NCBI GenBank assembly: GCA_014904985.1
Contig: MU128916.1
Coordinates: forward strand, 155,805 to 219,804
Length of the DNA: 64,000 bases
Origin: Hydnum rufescens UP504
Lineage: Eukaryota > Basidiomycota > Agaricomycetes > Cantharellales > Hydnaceae
Direction of reading: 5' to 3'
The position numbers were made by a program, and so were the translations under genes. The stretch's first letter is position 1; every line of letters starts with the position of its first letter. The notes below the pieces were generated by a model that ran no database searches, was not told the origin of the DNA, and saw nothing but the letters and a program-made list of their open reading frames with translations. Shown one piece after another: positions 46,627 through 59,477 of the stretch.

Positions 46627-49380
46627 GGTACAGCTGTGGCGACAGATTGTCGTCCAAACCTTTTATCTTACACATGGCCTTGAGCATCGTCTTCTGGTGC
46701 GTGTGTATGGCTGTGATTGCATATAATGCTAGATGCCAATTGTGGTATCATCGATGTCTCCCTCGCCCGCCTGCGACGAGGGGTTTTTTTGTTACTCAAT
46801 GAACGTATTGCGAAAGCACCAGCGTGTCGTGAAGGTTTATTATCGTCCAGAGAACGTCGAGTTCATGGAGTGAAAAATCGACTTCTTCCTCCGAAGCAGT
46901 CGAATCTCCTGTCAACCGCGTCAGCTCATCGCACCCCGTCGCTCTCTGCTGTGGATGGTTTGTCGTCATCTGAATCGGGACTCTCATTCGTCTCGCGGAG
47001 TGCGCTGCACACTTCGTCTCTGCTCGGTCACCCCTAATGTCGTCTACAGGCATCAGTCTTGGCCAGAAACTAGTGATTGGTCAAACTTGGTATAGAACTA
47101 TGGAACTGTGTGGGCTGGTCCGACTTGGCCACTATCATCGGGGCTGCGGATCCTCTGAACGGAAAGAAAGATCAATGTCTGACGCGGGTGATTCGTTTTT
47201 GGGAGACTAGAGTCAGAATCCTCGGAGCTGGAATCGATGAACGAGGCATCGGGATCTAAAGAGGCTGCAATGCATCTTATGTCTGTATAGGACTGGGGCT
47301 CCCCGCGAAAACTTCGCTCGTCTCGCAGAATTTCATTGTTGAGAGCGTATGCCATGGATTATTGGCAGATGAGAGCGATCCCCAGGCACGAGCTGAGCTC
47401 CTCTTCCACAGTGTTAACTCCAGTCAATGAAGTCAACGGCAGGATAACGAGGTTACCAGAACGAGTTTCGCCCTGCTTGAAAAGCATGGAAACGACCTCA
47501 GATATACGTGAATGCAAGTTTTGTACCCTGATGGGCCATCGGCAGCGAGGAGCGGAAATTGACCATGAGACAGGATTACGGGCACATTCAAACAAGTAGG
47601 CAAACATCACGTTACAGAATCTGACGTCTGCCTAGGGAGTGTTTACGACCGTAAGCCCGGTCACAGGTCATAAGCTTTGCGGAAAGGCTTATAGGTGGAG
47701 GTCACAGGGCCTGGGAGTCGGGACTCACCCAGGCCAGTCTGCCCCCTGGGTGGGGAGGGTGCTGCGACCCGGTACTCTGGGGTGAAGCTTAGCGACGACC
47801 GGTCACGTGACAAGGGCAAGGGGGTTGCCGTATAGGGATTACGTAGAGTCACGCGGGACTGTGTGTCTAGGTTGAAGGTTTGTGATGGCTAAGGCTTGAT
47901 AAATGAGCTTTAGTGCAGCATATGGAGCAAATTGGGAGTGTCTGGGAGGTCACATGGGGGGTTGAGGAACCAGGCCAAATTCACGTGCTTTATTAAGAGT
48001 CCGAGCCACAAATTCGGCAATTCTAGACCAAAAAAAAATGCTGTATTCTGGTGGGGTTTCACAGATCAACCGGATATCGGTATCACCTAGGGTCCGGTAG
48101 TTGTTACCACGACTGGCTCAACTGAATTGAGTTGAGTCGACTCTTGAGTCCTTTTTTTTTTCTTGCTGATTACGGTACGATACAGTACATGAGGCGGGGG
48201 GTATTTTTTTGCCGCGGGATTGAAAAAAGAACGCATTGAGATGATGGGAGCCGATAAGTTGGAGGCAGGTAGTAATTGTGATTCTGGCACCATGAGGGCC
48301 TTCTTCTTAAATGATCCGAAAATGATTCACTGCAGTATGTCCAGTTTCCAGGGAACAACAATTAATCCAGCTTCAAGCATGCCACCCATCCACCGGCAGT
48401 GCACACACACACACACACACCCATGGAGTGTGTATTATAAGCACCGCGTGCGCCACTGCCCAAGAGAATGAGAAGCGGATGGATTCCCTATCAAGCCGTG
48501 AAAGTTGTGGAAAAAGCCTTGGATGGTCATGATAATGGGAGTTCACTCTGGATATGTAGATTTGGCTGTGGAATGGGCACATTCCCAGCTGAGAAGTATT
48601 GGTGCATCATTCGCCTCTGTGAATCCTTCACATGCACGCAGGGCATGTGCTGCTGTCTATAACCTAATCAGTCGATCAGCTCTCCCGCCCCACGCCCGCA
48701 TAATACTATCCTCCGCAGTCCCTGTGGCATCTTATAGGAAGTCGAAGGCAAAATCATGATTAGTCGCAATGAATTTTAGGTAATCATGAAGGAGACAGCT
48801 GCCCAGGCCAAATGCGAGGTTTAAGGAATGCGAATTGGCTACAATAGCAGGATACAGATAGCCTTAAAAGATGGTGGGATTGTCTCCACTTCCCCGGTCG
48901 GGGCGGCTTCGACAGGAGGTAGTAAGGAAGGGGGATACACCATAGCGAAGCTATTCCTGAAAAACGCCTGGGGGAAATAAAGGAAGCACAGCAAAGGGAG
49001 GATTCTATGGGGCGGGACACAGTTAACGGATGGCTCTAAAATGAAGTGAGTCCTTTTGGATGGATTTAGCGAGGTGTTTGGATGTTGATGACATGTGAAG
49101 CAAGCAAGGATTGACGCGTGAAATTGACGGAGAGTATGAATGACTAAGGATGATGATAATTGTCGATGCCGGATTGAGTAATGTAAATCGAGAAAGATGA
49201 TGCTGATAATGCGAATCCGATGCTTGCTTGCCGGTGGTAGATAATACCCGAAAAAGGTATCCTTGTCCCTTTTGGTGTCTAACAACAATCCTGAAGGCGA
49301 GGTTCCAAGGCTTACAACAACGAAGGGATATGAAGAATATGATGCGAATGTTCGGTCTGGTGAGATGAGGGCCTCGCCCG
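46627..49380. other. 2.75 kb without a confirmed gene; possible minus-strand gene at 46.8-47.6 kb
   Basis: On the minus strand, frames at 47610-47359 (RSGNLVILPLTSLTGVNTVE), 47350-47098 (acidic DSSSEDSDSSLPKTNHP) and 47040-46796 could be exons of one gene, but no family or convincing splice chain is recognised. The block 47650-48150 is GC-rich with the palindrome gtcacgtgac at about 47804. A CA dinucleotide repeat sits at 48401-48421. The 48.8-49.38 kb stretch is open on the minus strand without a coding signature and is probably 3' UTR of the next gene. Confidence 0.4.
48401..48421. repeat. CA dinucleotide microsatellite
   Basis: About ten uninterrupted CA units, intergenic. Confidence 0.85.
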
Positions 49381-50517
49381 CTATACGTGAAGCTGGTCGA
49401 CGACGCCCCATTTTTGAGCAACTGGCTTACGTGCCACATCGCCATGAAATCCAAGCGAGTTGGACGTGTCGATAGCTGCTGCCGAGGTTGCGAGAGACCA
49501 AGACACGATATCTTCATCTGAAGGTGTTACAGCTCCGAAGTACGAAGTAGAAGTGGTGGAGGGGGTTGGTCTTTCAATGCAAAGACTGGAATCTTGACGT
49601 GCCAAAGAAAGGGAGCCTCTGGGCGACGTTGCAGAGTCATGGTCCGATGAGTTGACAGAAAGACATTCTAGAGCATTGAGGAGACGACGCATCGAAGGGC
49701 TCTCATATTGGATTGACGCATTGCCGTCTATAGGCGTGGGGGGCGTTTGAGGGATTTTCGGAGACTGGATCGCCTGTTTTTGACAGGCGATAGCAAGGGA
49801 GTGTGTGAGCGAGGGGGAATTTCGGGAAGATGTTGATACGCTTTGGTGGGGGCCGGGGGATTCTATGAGGTAACAGCTGAAATTAATCACAGGTCTTGAA
49901 TCCAAGATAAGCATTGCGACAAACCGAATGCCGATGTGCGTCCAAGTCATCTATGGGATCGCGCGAGTACGCATCTAGGATGCTAAGATAGTCTATACAC
50001 GAATAGCGGTCGAGTATAGAGGCGTCTTTTACGACCAAGTTTTCCATGACCTGAGACATCGTGCAAGGACTAGGAGATGGTACGCGGGGCACTGGTGTCG
50101 CGTCCCGGAAAGGATAGCACGGGGTGAGGGATCTGTCCCCCTCCAAGGCACGATTGTCGACAAACGAGAGGGGGATGCGCTTCGCTCTGGACGAGCGGGG
50201 AGATATGAGAGCCCTTCCCCACTTTCAGACTCTCCCCGCAGAGACTGGACGCGCTGATAGTGACTGCGATACGAACTTTGCAAAGGTGAGGGTGTAGTGA
50301 CCCACTCCCAAACGCCATCCTCCGACTCGCAGGACTCGTCTGTGCCAGCAAGACTGGGGCACGAAAGAGAAGAGAGAGAGGATGTCGAGTGACGGGGATC
50401 GCGTGCGCTGAGTGAGTCGAGAGCATCCTGCCTGGCACATGTTACAGAGCAGTAGATGGACTCGTCTGGGTCCTGCTCGTTAAGAGAATTCCCACAGAGA
50501 CAGCGATCATGGAGCAT
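49381..50517 (-). CDS. hypothetical protein with N-terminal Cys motif
   Basis: Starts MLHDRCLCGNSLNEQDPDES and continues IYCSVTCARQDALDSL: a CxC...YCSxxC pattern that suggests a small zinc site of the kind seen in many basidiomycete proteins without known function. The remainder is Ser/Pro-rich and disordered (HSTSSLSSLSCPS, SPRSSRAKRIPLSFVDN, TPCYPFRDATPVPRV, SSDHDSATSPRGSLSLARQ), ending KWGVVDQLHV at 49381. The frame changes by two bases near 50220-50230, where no intron of normal size fits, and again at an intron near 49880-49950. Role unknown; nuclear regulatory protein is only a guess from composition. Confidence 0.55.
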
Positions 50518-50844
50518 GATGGTGGTGAGGAAGGAGAATGCTCGAGTTCAGGAAGGGAACATGGATAAGAGGTAGGATGAAATTCATAAGGCTGTAATAT
50601 CGGATCCAAACAAGCCTGAACATTATGTAATCACCCGTGCGATTACGATTCGATTACGATGGAATGTAAACCAGTGCCCTGGGCTCGATACGCTACTTTT
50701 GTATCCCATGTGATGGATTTGTTCACTTGGGCCCGAAAACTCAAGGAACATCGATATACCCACCTGCGGATTATCTAAGACCATACAGTGGCCAGAACTT
50801 GCCAACGGCCAGTCACCGCCCGCATGCAACATGTCACAGCGCAC

Positions 50845-53800
50845 TCATACAATCGCCTTCCCCTTAGACGGTCCTCGCCTCGTTTTCTTGTGAGCCTTGA
50901 TGTTTCGTCCTTGCACTTCCTCTTCGGCAGCCGCTTTTCGCTTCCGGTCTGGCGGCTTGCTCGACTTGAAGCTTACAACGGTACCCAAACCCTTTTTCCC
51001 ACTCGCCAGGGCCGCAACATGTTCTTCTGCCTCAGTCCAATCTCGTGCGCCATCGTCGACGGCATATCTATATGGATACCCTTGAGGAATCAGCCCCGAT
51101 CAATCGAGAAAGGAAAAATAAAATTTTAAACACGTAGGACTCACTTGGAAAGATCCAGATCATCGATCATCTGTCGCTGACTATCTCTGAGCGCCCTGGT
51201 TACCTCGTCACCTGCCTGCTTAAGCTCTGCATCCACGCTCTCTCCCACAGCTGCCCAGGCATTTCGCCCCTGAGCTTCGTTCCCACCGGCCGTTCCCTTG
51301 AATTCAACGGCCCTAACAGCACCCTCATCCGGAACGGTTGCCGCCACAGCGGCCTTTCGCAGGTCTTGCAAGTGCTTGACAATCTTCCGCATGAGCTTCA
51401 CGAAGAGCGCCAGGGCCTGGTTAACAGGAATAGCCACAGCGTGCTATAGTGTAGAAATGCAAAATGGTTTCCAGGACAGCCAGGGTCATTATATGAAAGT
51501 GGTGGCGCACCTCGACTTCTTCAATACTCTTGCGTTGAAGGCCAAGAGCTAATAAAATCGCGCTCTGTACGGCAGATAGCCGTACGTCTGAGCCCAATCG
51601 ACGATCGAAGTAGAGCGTCGCGACGGTCGGCAAGAGATCCAAGACAACATGATAATCAAGTGCATTATTTGCATATGACTCCAGCCGTTTAAGATCGAAG
51701 GGCGAGAGCAGGATCTCGAGTTCTCGAGTCGTCAAATCTACGGCGTTCTGGTCAATGGTGCGCGAGTTCGGGAGAAGCGTCGAGGGAGCCCAAGAAAATA
51801 AATCACATACCTCGGGAAGTATCTTCCGCCTTGTACCCGTCGGCGGCATTCACAGCTTCGAGAACGCTGAGGGCCGTAACCGGTGCGAACTCCCGGAATT
51901 TATATGAGAGTAAAGATAAGAAGCGCCGGCGGAAATCTAATCAGAGTTGAAAGGATAGGATAGGAAAGGATTGGCAATCATTCAAAAAAACGGAATCTTG
52001 TGAGCACTCTAGTATGAAGATCCGCACGTACCAAGTGCGAACGCTTCGAACCCAGTTTCTGGAACCAGGGGCTTTAACATAACGCAGGCGTATTCACCAG
52101 TAGCTTCGTTTTCCGTCTGGCGGAGGTAGTAGGGCGCGAATCCAGCTCGCTTCCAGAAGCGCAGGAGCGATTGAGTGAGGCCATACGATACACCAACATA
52201 GTCGAGGTCTCTGGACGCCGATGAGAGAGACGCTGGAGGAGGGTGGAAGGGAGGAGGCTGAACGATGTGTAACGTTATCAGTCAAAAGAGAGGAATCCTG
52301 TAACCGGACAACAATGTTTAATGAACAGCAATAAAAATATTCCGTCGTCAACGAACCTTTCCGACAGCCGCTGCCTGCTCGAACGTCTCGAAATTCTCCT
52401 CCAAAGTCTTCTCGTCCACATTCATGATCTCTCCAGAGTAGTATGCTGATAGACCCTGAAGTGCTTTCGCACCATATCCCATCTGCGGATTAGAACTATG
52501 TCAGCATGGTTACACTGAACCTGGACGGCGGCCCTGGTCACTAACACTGGTATAATCGGGATGTGTAGCTATTCGCACCACTCGGGCGCCAGAAAGTTGT
52601 GCGAAGTTATTGTCTTGGTACTGAATAGGATATCTCAGTCATGCCAAGGAGGCAGAAGAAGAGAAATAGGACGCACTTGTTGGGACATGAGCCAAGGTAT
52701 CATATCACCACTGGAGCGCAAGCCGCGACCCAAGCTCTCCATGATCACTTGTTTCGAGATATTTCCCTCCAAGGCAACCTGCAGCACCACGAGTGGCTCT
52801 GGCAACGTGCTTTCGTCATCTTTGAGTGGAGGCAGGAGGACAAACAAATGATGAGCGGGAGCATCGCTCATCAACTGCAAGTCGTTGGGCGAATTTTTGT
52901 AATGAGACGCAACGTACAAAGCCATCATCCGTTGCAAGAAAACCTCGCTGGCTGGATGGTAGCTAAACAAGGTGTCACGATTGACATAGTACAAGTCGCA
53001 TTGCGATGGGTGGGGAGTTCCGTGATATGATCTGGGTACAACAGAAGCGTCGAGGCAGAGAACTGCGTGCAACCATTTTTCGATCTTGTCACCTACACTG
53101 TATCGTATGGGTTCCTCGAGTTTGATTTCGCGCAGTGTTCGTGCCTTCAGAGTCGAAGTGACCCCTCCCGAGGAGGATGCTTTTTTAGTGCTCACAGGGT
53201 TTTCGGGATCGTCAAGTGAATCTTTGGTGAGTGACGGTCTTGTGCTCTCGCGGAGTTGTTGAATGAGTTTAAGGGAGAGAGAGCGTCCCGTTCCCTCGTA
53301 TCCATTGATAGTCGATGCCATAAATACTAGATATGGTCCGATTAGGCTCTTCACCAAAGGGAGTGGGATCGCGGCTGCCTCATCGATGACGACGAGTTCT
53401 GCTTGGACCCAGTACGTGTGCGTCTTCTGGTTGAATATACTAAAAGCCGTTTCAGCAGCTTAAGTCAGTGATTTCATACGGCAGTAGTATACCACTCACC
53501 TGGATCGTTTGGCGATGGCTCCGGAAAACATTAACACGAACGATAGCCTTGTTGAAATCCGGATTCGTGCTTTGGGCGATATCATAATCCAGATGCTCCT
53601 GGTAGCCGAGAGCATCCATGCCTTTGAAAATGAATTCGAAAGAGAGTCTTCAAGTTCTCAGGACTCGGACTGGTGACGAAGATATTCGCATAGCCATGTG
53701 CCAGTGCAGCGGCGATAGCCAAGCCCAATGCAGCCGATTTGCCTCGTCCTCGTGACGCGGTTAGAGTTACTGTCGAAGATAGAGTCTTCTCGGCGATGGC

Positions 53801-54888
53801 GTCGACAAATGTTAACAAGGCTTTTGCCTGCAAAACCAAACTGTATGAGTGCACCGCATCTCCAAATGGATTATTCCGACTAACTTGATCAACGGTTTTG
53901 GCAAGCTGGACAAGGTCCCCCACAGGTTTGGTATCACTAAGGCTGGCTTTCAGGTCTTTCAAGTCCCCTTCAGAGCCCTTGCCTTTCCCTTTCTTGTCCT
54001 CATCCTCGATGGGTTGAATATCCTTCCCGCGGGATATTGGCAACACGTTTAGCTCGTCGTCCAGCACTAAGCAATCGTCACAGGAGCCCAAGGAGAGTAT
54101 GAAGCGCTCGTTAAAACGAGCCACCACAGAATCATGAGACGACGTCCGATATCGGGCATGGACATCCTGGGACAGACATTAGGATCCCGACTCTCAGAGT
54201 AACGAGGTGGAATTTACCATGGTCATCGTGTACAGTTGTTTTAATGAGGACATGGTCTTGAGAACAAGGACGACCAAGCCACCTCCCTCAACTGTCTCGA
54301 TTGTCCTGGCTAGAAGATTCGGGGTGATGGCCTCGAAATCTTGCAAAACACACATCCCATATGTATTGCCGAGGATTTTATGGGAGTCCTTGTAGTACCT
54401 GAGAACATCTCTTGTTCATGGCAAGCTCATAGCGATAGTAATGCAGGAACCACATACGTATAGCGAATATCTGTGACTGTGACGAATAATTCGAATGGAG
54501 TCTGCTCGTTTGCTTCACGGATTCCTCGTTTGACATCTCTTTTAGCCTTGGCTTCGCGTTTTTTTCGATGACTAGGAGCAGTTTTCTAATCCAAATAGCA
54601 GACCAACATCGAGCAAATCCACATACCTGGTGAATCCTAAGTCTTTTTTATAGCACCAAAGGACAGACGGCCGCGCTGAGACACGAGCTTGGGAGAGAAG
54701 GAAGTGCAAATTTACGATCTAGCACCGCAGGGAGCACATTGAAAAAAACAAATCATCTTTAAAAATAAGGTCTGCATTGCTCACCTGGTCGCGACCTTTG
54801 TCGCCGACGAGTACAATGAATGACCGATGGTTCAGCTGACATTGTTATTAATCAATATAGGAATCCGTGGGTCCAGCTGTTTACGCAT
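50845..54888 (-). CDS. KRE33: RNA cytidine acetyltransferase Kre33/NAT10
   Basis: Kre33 makes N4-acetylcytidine in 18S rRNA and tRNAs and is needed for small-subunit assembly in the nucleolus. Begins MRKQLDPRIPILINNNV. Then NHRSFIVLVGDKGRDQ, TSHRKKREAKAKRDVKRG, ILGNTYGMCVLQDFEAITPN, LKQLYTMTMDVHARYR and ARFNERFILSLGSCDDCLV are near-invariant blocks. Helicase/ATPase Walker A is TASRGRGKSAALGLAIA. The GNAT part has ARVVRIATHPDYTSMGYGAK and ALQGLSAYYSGE. The C-terminus is Lys-rich (HKKTRRGPSKGKAIV), fitting nucleolar targeting. Many short introns. Between NNNV and LNHRSF (about 54838-54842) one base seems missing, so the annotated ATG is out of frame with the body as written. Otherwise intact, about 1060 aa. 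Confidence 0.94.
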
Positions 54889-55213
54889 CTCAAACAGCTA
54901 GAAACCTCCTTTTTCAAGGATTAGATGAAGTCCGCTCTGAAGTTTATGAGCAACAATTTTGGCAGTGCGAGCGGAAGGTGCCGAGCATTTTAGAGGAACC
55001 GATGTTGAGATACGAAAGGTATCTATCTACTGTACGATCTACCAGTGAACGAGTCGTGGGGGGAAGGATATAGCTTGATTAACGGGAATGGAGGGATTCG
55101 TCCACTCAGCATCTTCTATGAGAAAAGGCAAAGCCACTCTTCTATACGACATCCTCATTGGGCGGCTGAGTCCATCCAAGGAATATGCCATTGGCACGGT
55201 GGCAATTTAACAT

Positions 55214-56492
55214 TTACTTCGAGGTGACCTTGGCGATTTCAACACCGCCGGTTGCTCCGAGCACACGTTTGATTTCTCCGAAAATTGCGACTACGAAGGG
55301 GTGGTTAGTCAGGGATGAGGGAGATGACAACAGGGCAGGAGACTAACATTGACCGGCGGTCAGGGTACCAACCATGACAAGACTGAGAGAGAAATCAGTT
55401 TCGTGGCAGTGTTAAGGATCTATTACGTACCGAGCACCGAGACCTGTGAACAAACCGGCGACACCGAGCTGGCCACTAAGCTTGAGTAGGCGACCAGTAG
55501 TAGTCTCGCCAGGTAGTGCTTTGGTCTTGTTGATCTTCGACAACAGGGTGTCAGCGGGTTGAGAGATGATGGCGGCAGCGAAACCGGCAATAAGACCAGA
55601 GCCCAAGTTAATCGTCGTTGCTTCAGTGGGGGACAACAGTGCCTTCGGCTTTCCATAGGCCTGTATAACTTTTTCCTAGGAATCCGAGCAGAAGTGACTG
55701 AATTAGCAGTCCAGGACGAGGTCTGAAGAATAATGAAACGCACGAAGGCGACTTCGTAGACAGCAAACTTCGCCATGGTATATGGGATCTGCTTGAACAA
55801 AATAGGCCCAAATCTTCGATGAAGGGAGGTCAGGGTCCGTATCAAGGGGATGCAGCAACACTTGAGCACACCCAGCATAGAATCCCCCAAAACCCTCTTC
55901 TCTTGCTAGACGGGCAAAACCGCTTGCCAATCCGGGAGCGAAGTCGGGCTGACTGACTTGTCGGATTCGGGTGGCCTCTAATGGGCACAGTGCAATGTCG
56001 GCAAAGAACTCAGCAATGCCGGACGCGCCGAGGTAGATGAGCATTCGGTTGTCCTGGGCGTTCTCGAAGCCAACGTATTCAACGAGGGTCTTCTTCCAGA
56101 ACTCATACCCTCCGAACTTGAACGCTCCTTGGAGAGCATATCCAAGTGCCGTTGGACCGAGACCAGTTAGGAGAGCACCTGCACCCTCAGCTTGAATTAC
56201 TTGCCGAAATGCAGGGACCATTCCCTGTACCAAGGGCGTGAAATGGAAGAAAAATGCTGACAAGGAGTGCCCACACCTTGTTGTACACTTCTGGCTCGAG
56301 TTGAATGCGAGTCTTTGACGACATCGACCGGGGTAAGAGAGCCATGGGTGACACTACAGCAAACAGCTCCTGCAAACGCAAAACGGGCGTATAAATCGAT
56401 GCCGGTGGGAGGCGGCTTCTTGGCGATATCGAGGCTGCTCGAGACTGCAGCTATAGGAATTGGGACATAAATACACTGTGGTACGTCGCCAT
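55214..56492 (-). CDS. MIR1: mitochondrial phosphate carrier (SLC25A3/Mir1 type), frame break in first repeat
   Basis: Inner-membrane carrier importing phosphate for ATP synthesis. The three mitochondrial-carrier repeats are seen: LYARFAFAGAVCCSVTHGSL then PVDVVK; ASGIAEFFADIALCPLEATR; and GSGLIAGFAAAIISQPADTL. Other family blocks are LGPTALGYALQGAFKFGGYE, FGPILFKQIPYTMAKFAVYE and KALPGETTTGRLLKLSGQLG. It ends GGVEIAKVTSK at 55214. In the first signature the text reads PVDVVKDSHS because of AAA at 56316-56314; with two As it would be VKTRIQLEPEVYNKG, the conserved continuation. The 5' end is also unclear: ATGs at 56492 and 56468 are out of frame with PIAAVSSSLDIAKK. The carrier call is firm; start uncertain. 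Confidence 0.9.
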
Positions 56493-57163
56493 TAGGAGTG
56501 TCTGTGACTTTTCGTGGGCAATGGTTTTTTTCTCCCAACCTCACCCGGGAATCGCCGCGTTCTCACACGTGTGACCAAACAGAACTCATCGATGAAGCAT
56601 CCGCTGGCTTTAGTGAAGAACATGATCGGATCGTATCTAGTGTTCTAGGGCATTGGCTATCCACATGTATACAAGCCTCAAAGCCACATCACAAAAGACC
56701 CCCAGCAATATTGCTGATGGCCTTGTTATATAATAGAGGGCACAGTGTCTAACACGTCGAATCAGCAGATCAGGCTCTGAATCAGGTTTTCAAATAATTC
56801 ATTGGTCTGAGCCTATTCCCACACCAACACACTGCCAACTTCTTTGGGAAATTTTAGACCTCTTGACCCGAAGAGCACGTTAGATTTATAGATACCCCTA
56901 GGAGATCTAGGCTCTGGGCAGGAGAGTAGCGGAGCTATCATGCCATCAGCCGCGGTGTTGTCTAGGGGAGTATTGCCTACCGTCCCGCAACTATGTAATG
57001 CGAGCATTGTTAGTGACCCCGGCTTACTATAAATATTCAGTGAATCTTTGATGGCAATCACCAAGGCATTGTTTGCACAGCCTTCGGCCGGCCAAATCCG
57101 CCGCTTTACTTTTCTGCAAAGGGTCTCTTGATCTGAGACCCGCAACACGCTCCTTATTGTAGC
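56493..57163. other. intergenic region
   Basis: About 0.67 kb of divergent promoter sequence between the phosphate carrier (minus) and the membrane protein gene (plus). No gene supported. Confidence 0.45.
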
Positions 57164-58802
57164 ATGGCCTCCACCATCGACGTCCGTGAGTGCAGACGCT
57201 CTAACTGGGCCTTTTTGAGACTGACTCCGTATTTTTGGCAGCACCGGTACTCCCGCAAGTCTTCCCGCTCACTGTCCTCTGTCATCAATATTAACCATAG
57301 TTTCCTCATAGTCCTACTTCGACATCTCCTCAAAGTAGCTCTCCACTTCCCTCGTCTACCTCGACCACCCCCTCATTAACCTCCTCATCCACAACCACTA
57401 CCACTTCCACCACTCCCTCTGCCAGTACCCCCGCAAGTACTACCTCCATGTGAGGAAAAGCCGCCACGCACTCATCGGTCGCAGGTCTGACTGATATGAT
57501 GTTGCAGATCTTCCACCTCTTCCACCTCTTCGTCGACGACAAGCTCGACTTCATCAACGTCGTCAACGACAACCACGACATCTACTTCATCCTCCACTAA
57601 GCCGCCCGGTGTCACAACCGTCACTCTCTCTCTTTCGACCTCTTCTAGCACCACAAGCTCTTACGACCTCTAGTCTAGCTCCGACAGTGGGATCCTCGTA
57701 CGTCTGGAACTGTTGCCTCTTCGATTTTTCCTCAAATACGTATTCTTACACTTCATTTTTTTCAGGGGCTTTTTCTCAAACACCGGGGCTGTCGCAGGGA
57801 CCTTCAGTGGGTCTGCTTCCCATTGCAGCTCAAATGCTTTTCGGCTCATTATGTTTTGTTTTCAGCGGTGGTCGGCTTGGTCGGCGCTGGTTTATTTGTC
57901 GCTTTCGTTGTACTTATCGTAAAGCGTCGGCGAGCAAAGAAATTCGATCAAGAAATAGCAGGTACGTACAGGTGTATTCAAAGCTGCGTGATTCCGTGAT
58001 CGGCTCAATTTTACGTCCCTTGCTTCAGCTGCTGCCGCCGAAGCAAATCTTCAGGCTGGCCGAAATCAACCCTTCCACGACGATGAGTGGGACGAGTATG
58101 GTGCCGCCGGCAATAGTGGATATTTCCCTTCTTCGAATGGAACACACGGTGCATACGGCCAGCCGCCTATTGTCGCGGCCACCGCGTATGATCCCTACAG
58201 TGAGGATGCCTACCCTCTTCCCCAACGCCGCATGAGTACAGGTGCAGGTATCCCAGGCGGTGCTGCAGGTATTGCGGGTTTTGGAGCACGAGGCGCAGCA
58301 CCCGGAGGTCACGAGGCGTACAACATTCCCATGCAGCAGTATTCTGGTGCGCAGGCGCATAACAATACCGTTGGATACTACCGTGAGGCACAAGGGGACA
58401 CGCGTATATCTAGGGGCTATGGCAGCGAGTTTTCTCCGCAATCGCCGAGCCTGCCCAACTCACATGACCCATATGAAGTCGGCGCCGATCGAGCATTTGA
58501 TCCATATGCAGCAGCCGGTGTATCCGGAGCCGGGTTGACTGCTGGTCTTGGGCGCCGGCAGCAAGATACGAACGTGGGGCGACCCTCGGCTGCGGAGGAC
58601 CCGTATGGGGGGTTAGAGACCGGCAACGAGCCACCCCCCTTTGAAATCGATGTCCATGACGGAAAACACCAGAGGGACAGTATCGGGTCGTATCAGGAGG
58701 GCGAGGCAGCTCGGCCGGTGCTTAAGGTTCGTTTTCTCATGTTGTGTATCCATCAACACAAAATTAATTGAATTCGTCTCGCTTCAGGTCGCGAACGAGT
58801 AA
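57164..58802 (+). CDS. Ser/Thr-rich single-pass membrane protein (Mid2/WSC-sensor-like architecture)
   Basis: Exon 1 is 22 nt (57164-57185, MASTIDV). The next exons encode a long Ser/Thr/Pro-rich region (SPTSTSPQSSSPLPSSTSTT, later SSTTTTTSTTPSASTPA), expected to be heavily O-glycosylated and outside the cell. One transmembrane helix follows, AVVGLVGAGLFVAFVVLIV, with a basic stop KRRRAKKFDQEIA. The cytoplasmic tail of about 250 residues is Gly/Ala/Tyr-rich with repeated DPY/DPYA motifs and ends VANE via a final intron near 58729-58787. This layout matches Mid2/Wsc-type wall-stress sensors, but no signal peptide or WSC domain is visible; the small exons at 57242-57315 are not fully resolved. 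Resemblance is architectural only. Confidence 0.7.
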
Positions 58803-59477
58803 ATATGGCTTCTGATTGTTCGACACTATGTATCTGCGAGCCCTAACACCTCATGTTGTTAAATGCCCCAGGATTATTTAGGGATATCTGCTCGAACGAA
58901 AGGAGCTTGGGATATTCCCCCACCTAACATTATGTTCATAACTCCTTCATTGGCCAACTTTTTTCTCTCGTTGGATCCTGCACTTATTAGGATCTGTTGT
59001 TTATGTACCCAATATTGATATTAATATTGCTAGTGCCTGAGATATAGTGCATGGATACGCAATTTGCACTGGGCAAGTGAGAGTTCCGTGCCATTGATGA
59101 GCGTGAAGATTGCTTAACAGGATTGGAACATCCTTGTTGGTCCCCATTCTCAAAACCGGAGGCCAAGGTGGGTGTCCAGACCAGAGGCCTTCATCGTGTT
59201 CGGTCATAATCCACCGCAAAATGACTGTAATTGAGCTTATGGGTGTATGGGAGATGGAAACGCTGGCCATTCGCGATGGTAGTACGGTAGTCAAAAGAAG
59301 AAAGAGATTAGGAAGTTGGAGATGATGATGAATATCTCGATATTTAGCCTGCAACTACCGGCTGCTCCTAGGAAGTTGGAGAATCATTTCGTCAGCGCGC
59401 ATCGGCAAGTCCCGCTCGCCCAACCTCTTTAACTCGTCGCTTGGACGCGGAAACGCGTGTTCCTTTCCAGAGACGCG
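58803..59477. other. intergenic region
   Basis: 0.67 kb, A/T-rich 3' region of the membrane protein gene then probable MOB4 promoter. No gene supported. Confidence 0.45.

Noticed and set aside
48784..49517. Open minus-strand frames downstream of the 49.4-50.5 kb gene
   Set aside because: Lie after its stop codon and show no motif; most likely 3' UTR.
57330..57654. Minus-strand Val/Glu-rich frames
   Set aside because: Mirror image of the Ser/Thr repeat coding region on the plus strand.
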